Shown piece after piece: positions 5,198-6,148 of a stretch of DNA of 6,148 bases (the first letter of the stretch is position 1; each line of letters begins with the position of its first letter). The notes beneath the pieces were generated by a model. That model had not been told where the DNA came from. It did not search any database and saw nothing but the letters and a program-made list of their open reading frames with translations. The stretch covers positions 1-6,148 of the forward strand of contig CALKWH010000073.1 of assembly GCA_938004375.1 (NCBI GenBank). Reading direction: 5' to 3'. Position numbers and translations under genes: made by a program. This DNA comes from an uncultured Pseudomonadota bacterium. Its GTDB lineage: Bacteria; Myxococcota_A; Polyangia; HGW-17.

Positions 5198-6046
5198 CTA
5201 TTTGACTTCGCGCACGTTCACGGGGCGGCCCAGGGCCTTCTCGAGCCGCGCGCGCACGAAGTCCAGCGTGGCGCCGGACTGGGCGCAGGAGCCGCAGCGG
5301 CCCAGAAAGCGCACGACGACCTCGGCCTCGGACACGTCGAGCAGCTCGAGGCCGCCCGAGTCGGTGTGCAGAGCCGGGCGGATGTCGTTCTCGAGGGTCT
5401 CCTCGATAATCTTGATGCGCCGGAACATGCTCATGGGCGGCGGCTCGGCCTCCGCTTCGGCGGCGGGGGCCGAGGCGGGAGCCAGGCGGCCTAGGATCTG
5501 CTCGATTTCAGGCACGCAGGAGCGGCAGGCGCCGCCGGCCTTGGTGTAGTGCGTGACCTGCTCCACCGTGGTGAGGTGGTTCTCGCGGATGGCGTTCTCG
5601 ATAGTGACGTTGTTCACCGAGAAGCAGTGGCAGACCGTGTGGTACTCGGCGTCCTCCTCGTGGACGAAGGCCTCGCCGCGGTAGTTGGCCGCGGCCGCCT
5701 GCAGGGCCTCGCGCCCCATGACCGAGCAGTGCATCTTCTCCTCGGGGAGGCCGTCGAGGAAGTCGGCGAGATCCTGATTGGTGATCTTCAGCGCCTCATC
5801 CAGCGTGCGGCCCTTGATCAGTTCGGTCAGGGCCGAGGAGCTGGCGATGGCGCTGCCGCAACCGTAGGTCTGGAACTTGGCGTCCTCGATGACTCCGGTC
5901 TCGGGGGTGATCCGCAGGGTCAGTTTGAGGGCGTCGCCGCACACCATGGAGCCGATCTCGCCCACGGCGTTGGCGTTCTCGACCACGCCGACGTTTTGGG
6001 GATGCAGGTAATGTTGTTTCACTTTTTCTGAATAGTCCCAGGCCAT
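5198..6046 (-). CDS. nifU: Fe-S cluster scaffold protein NifU, full three-domain form
   Basis: 282 residues, slightly shorter than the 312 of Azotobacter vinelandii NifU. It assembles Fe-S clusters in the cytoplasm with sulfur from NifS. Residues 1 to about 125 are the IscU-like scaffold, with Cys36 (VCGDAL), Asp38, Cys63 (YGCGSA) and Cys107 (HCSVMG). Residues 135-180 are the BFD-like [2Fe-2S] domain, with Cys139, 141, 174 and 177. An Ala/Pro/Glu-rich linker (188-204) precedes the C-terminal Nfu domain, which has Cys251 and Cys254 in a CxxC. All nine expected Cys are present. The usual DGGD of the Nfu domain reads DSGG here (229-232). Start: GGAGG at 6056-6052 lies 5 nt before the ATG. It is first in the nifUS operon. 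The three-domain form rules out a plain IscU. Confidence 0.96.
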   Translation of the reverse strand: MAWDYSEKVKQHYLHPQNVGVVENANAVGEIGSMVCGDALKLTLRITPETGVIEDAKFQTYGCGSAIASSSALTELIKGRTLDEALKITNQDLADFLDGLPEEKMHCSVMGREALQAAAANYRGEAFVHEEDAEYHTVCHCFSVNNVTIENAIRENHLTTVEQVTHYTKAGGACRSCVPEIEQILGRLAPASAPAAEAEAEPPPMSMFRRIKIIEETLENDIRPALHTDSGGLELLDVSEAEVVVRFLGRCGSCAQSGATLDFVRARLEKALGRPVNVREVK

Positions 6047-6070
6047 GAGGACCTCCGTTAGACGTGGCTA

Positions 6071-6098
6071 ATGGTAATTCGGAACTTCATATTGTCAA
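6071..6098 (-). promoter_or_regulatory. Candidate promoter of the nifUS operon
   Basis: On the minus strand, a perfect TTGACA (6098-6093) precedes TACCAT (6076-6071, four of six matches to TATAAT) with a 16-bp spacer. Transcription would start near 6064, about 18 nt before the nifU ATG. No sigma54 -24/-12 (TGGC-N8-TTGCA) pattern, as found at many nitrogen-fixation promoters, is seen in the 56 native bases upstream of nifU. I see no clear IscR site either. Native sequence ends 4 bp beyond the -35 box, so further upstream sites cannot be judged. Confidence 0.55.
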
Positions 6099-6102
6099 TG
6101 CC

Positions 6103-6148
6103 AGATCGGAAGAGCACACGTCTGAACTCCAGTCACCGAATACGATCT
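6103..6148 (+). other. Illumina P7-side adapter with index (non-biological)
   Basis: Bases 6103-6136 match the TruSeq read-2-side adapter, starting AGATCGGAAGAGCACACGTC and ending CTCCAGTCAC. They are followed by an eight-base index, CGAATACG (6137-6144), and ATCT, the start of the P7 tail. Native sequence therefore ends at about 6102. Confidence 0.97.

Noticed and set aside
4138..5205. Plus-strand open frame of 355 codons opposite nifS
   Set aside because: Antisense shadow of a certain nifS gene, with a Gly/Val/Ala-rich meaningless product.

Overview
The biological insert is bases 45-6102. Bases 1-44 and 6103-6148 are untrimmed Illumina library adapter, in the orientation expected at the two ends of a library molecule or of adapter-read-through reads. 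The insert is GC-rich with strong G/C bias at third codon positions. It carries three lipoprotein genes, one with Cys-rich repeats of the type named after myxobacteria and one with an Asn-rich linker after the lipid-attachment Cys. This points to a Gram-negative bacterium of the Myxococcota / former Deltaproteobacteria (possibly Bradymonadales-like). That placement is an inference; there is no marker gene in the window.

Left half, plus strand: (i) the last 21 codons of a truncated gene; (ii) a 460-residue lipoprotein (257-1639), preceded by a plausible sigma70-type promoter and a clear ribosome binding site, with one Myxococcus-type Cys-rich repeat, seven short C-x4-C modules forming a 43-44-residue higher-order repeat, and a different Cys-rich C-terminal half whose codon bias is visibly weaker; (iii) 57 bp further on, a 410-residue lipoprotein (1697-2929) with a transglutaminase-like Cys/His/Asp triad. 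The two probably form an operon.

Centre: a 238-bp gap between convergent genes (2930-3167) contains four short perfect inverted repeats, three of them enclosed by a further complementary pair, and is the most puzzling non-coding stretch. On the minus strand follows a 186-residue lipoprotein nuclease of the staphylococcal nuclease family (3728-3168). The 277-bp gap beyond it (3729-4005) holds a possible promoter, a five-copy hexamer repeat, a split direct repeat and three short hairpins.

Right half, minus strand: a tight nifU-nifS pair (6046-5198 and 5181-4006, 16 bp apart) with a good promoter candidate just inside the right end. NifS takes sulfur from cysteine and NifU assembles and passes on Fe-S clusters. 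All expected catalytic and cluster-binding residues are present. No nitrogenase gene is visible, so a general Fe-S assembly role is as likely as a nitrogen-fixation role.

Overall this looks like an ordinary chromosomal segment. I see no mobile element, CRISPR array, RNA gene or recognisable defence system. The less ordinary parts are the modular Cys-rich lipoprotein, the transglutaminase-like lipoprotein, and the two clusters of intergenic hairpins.
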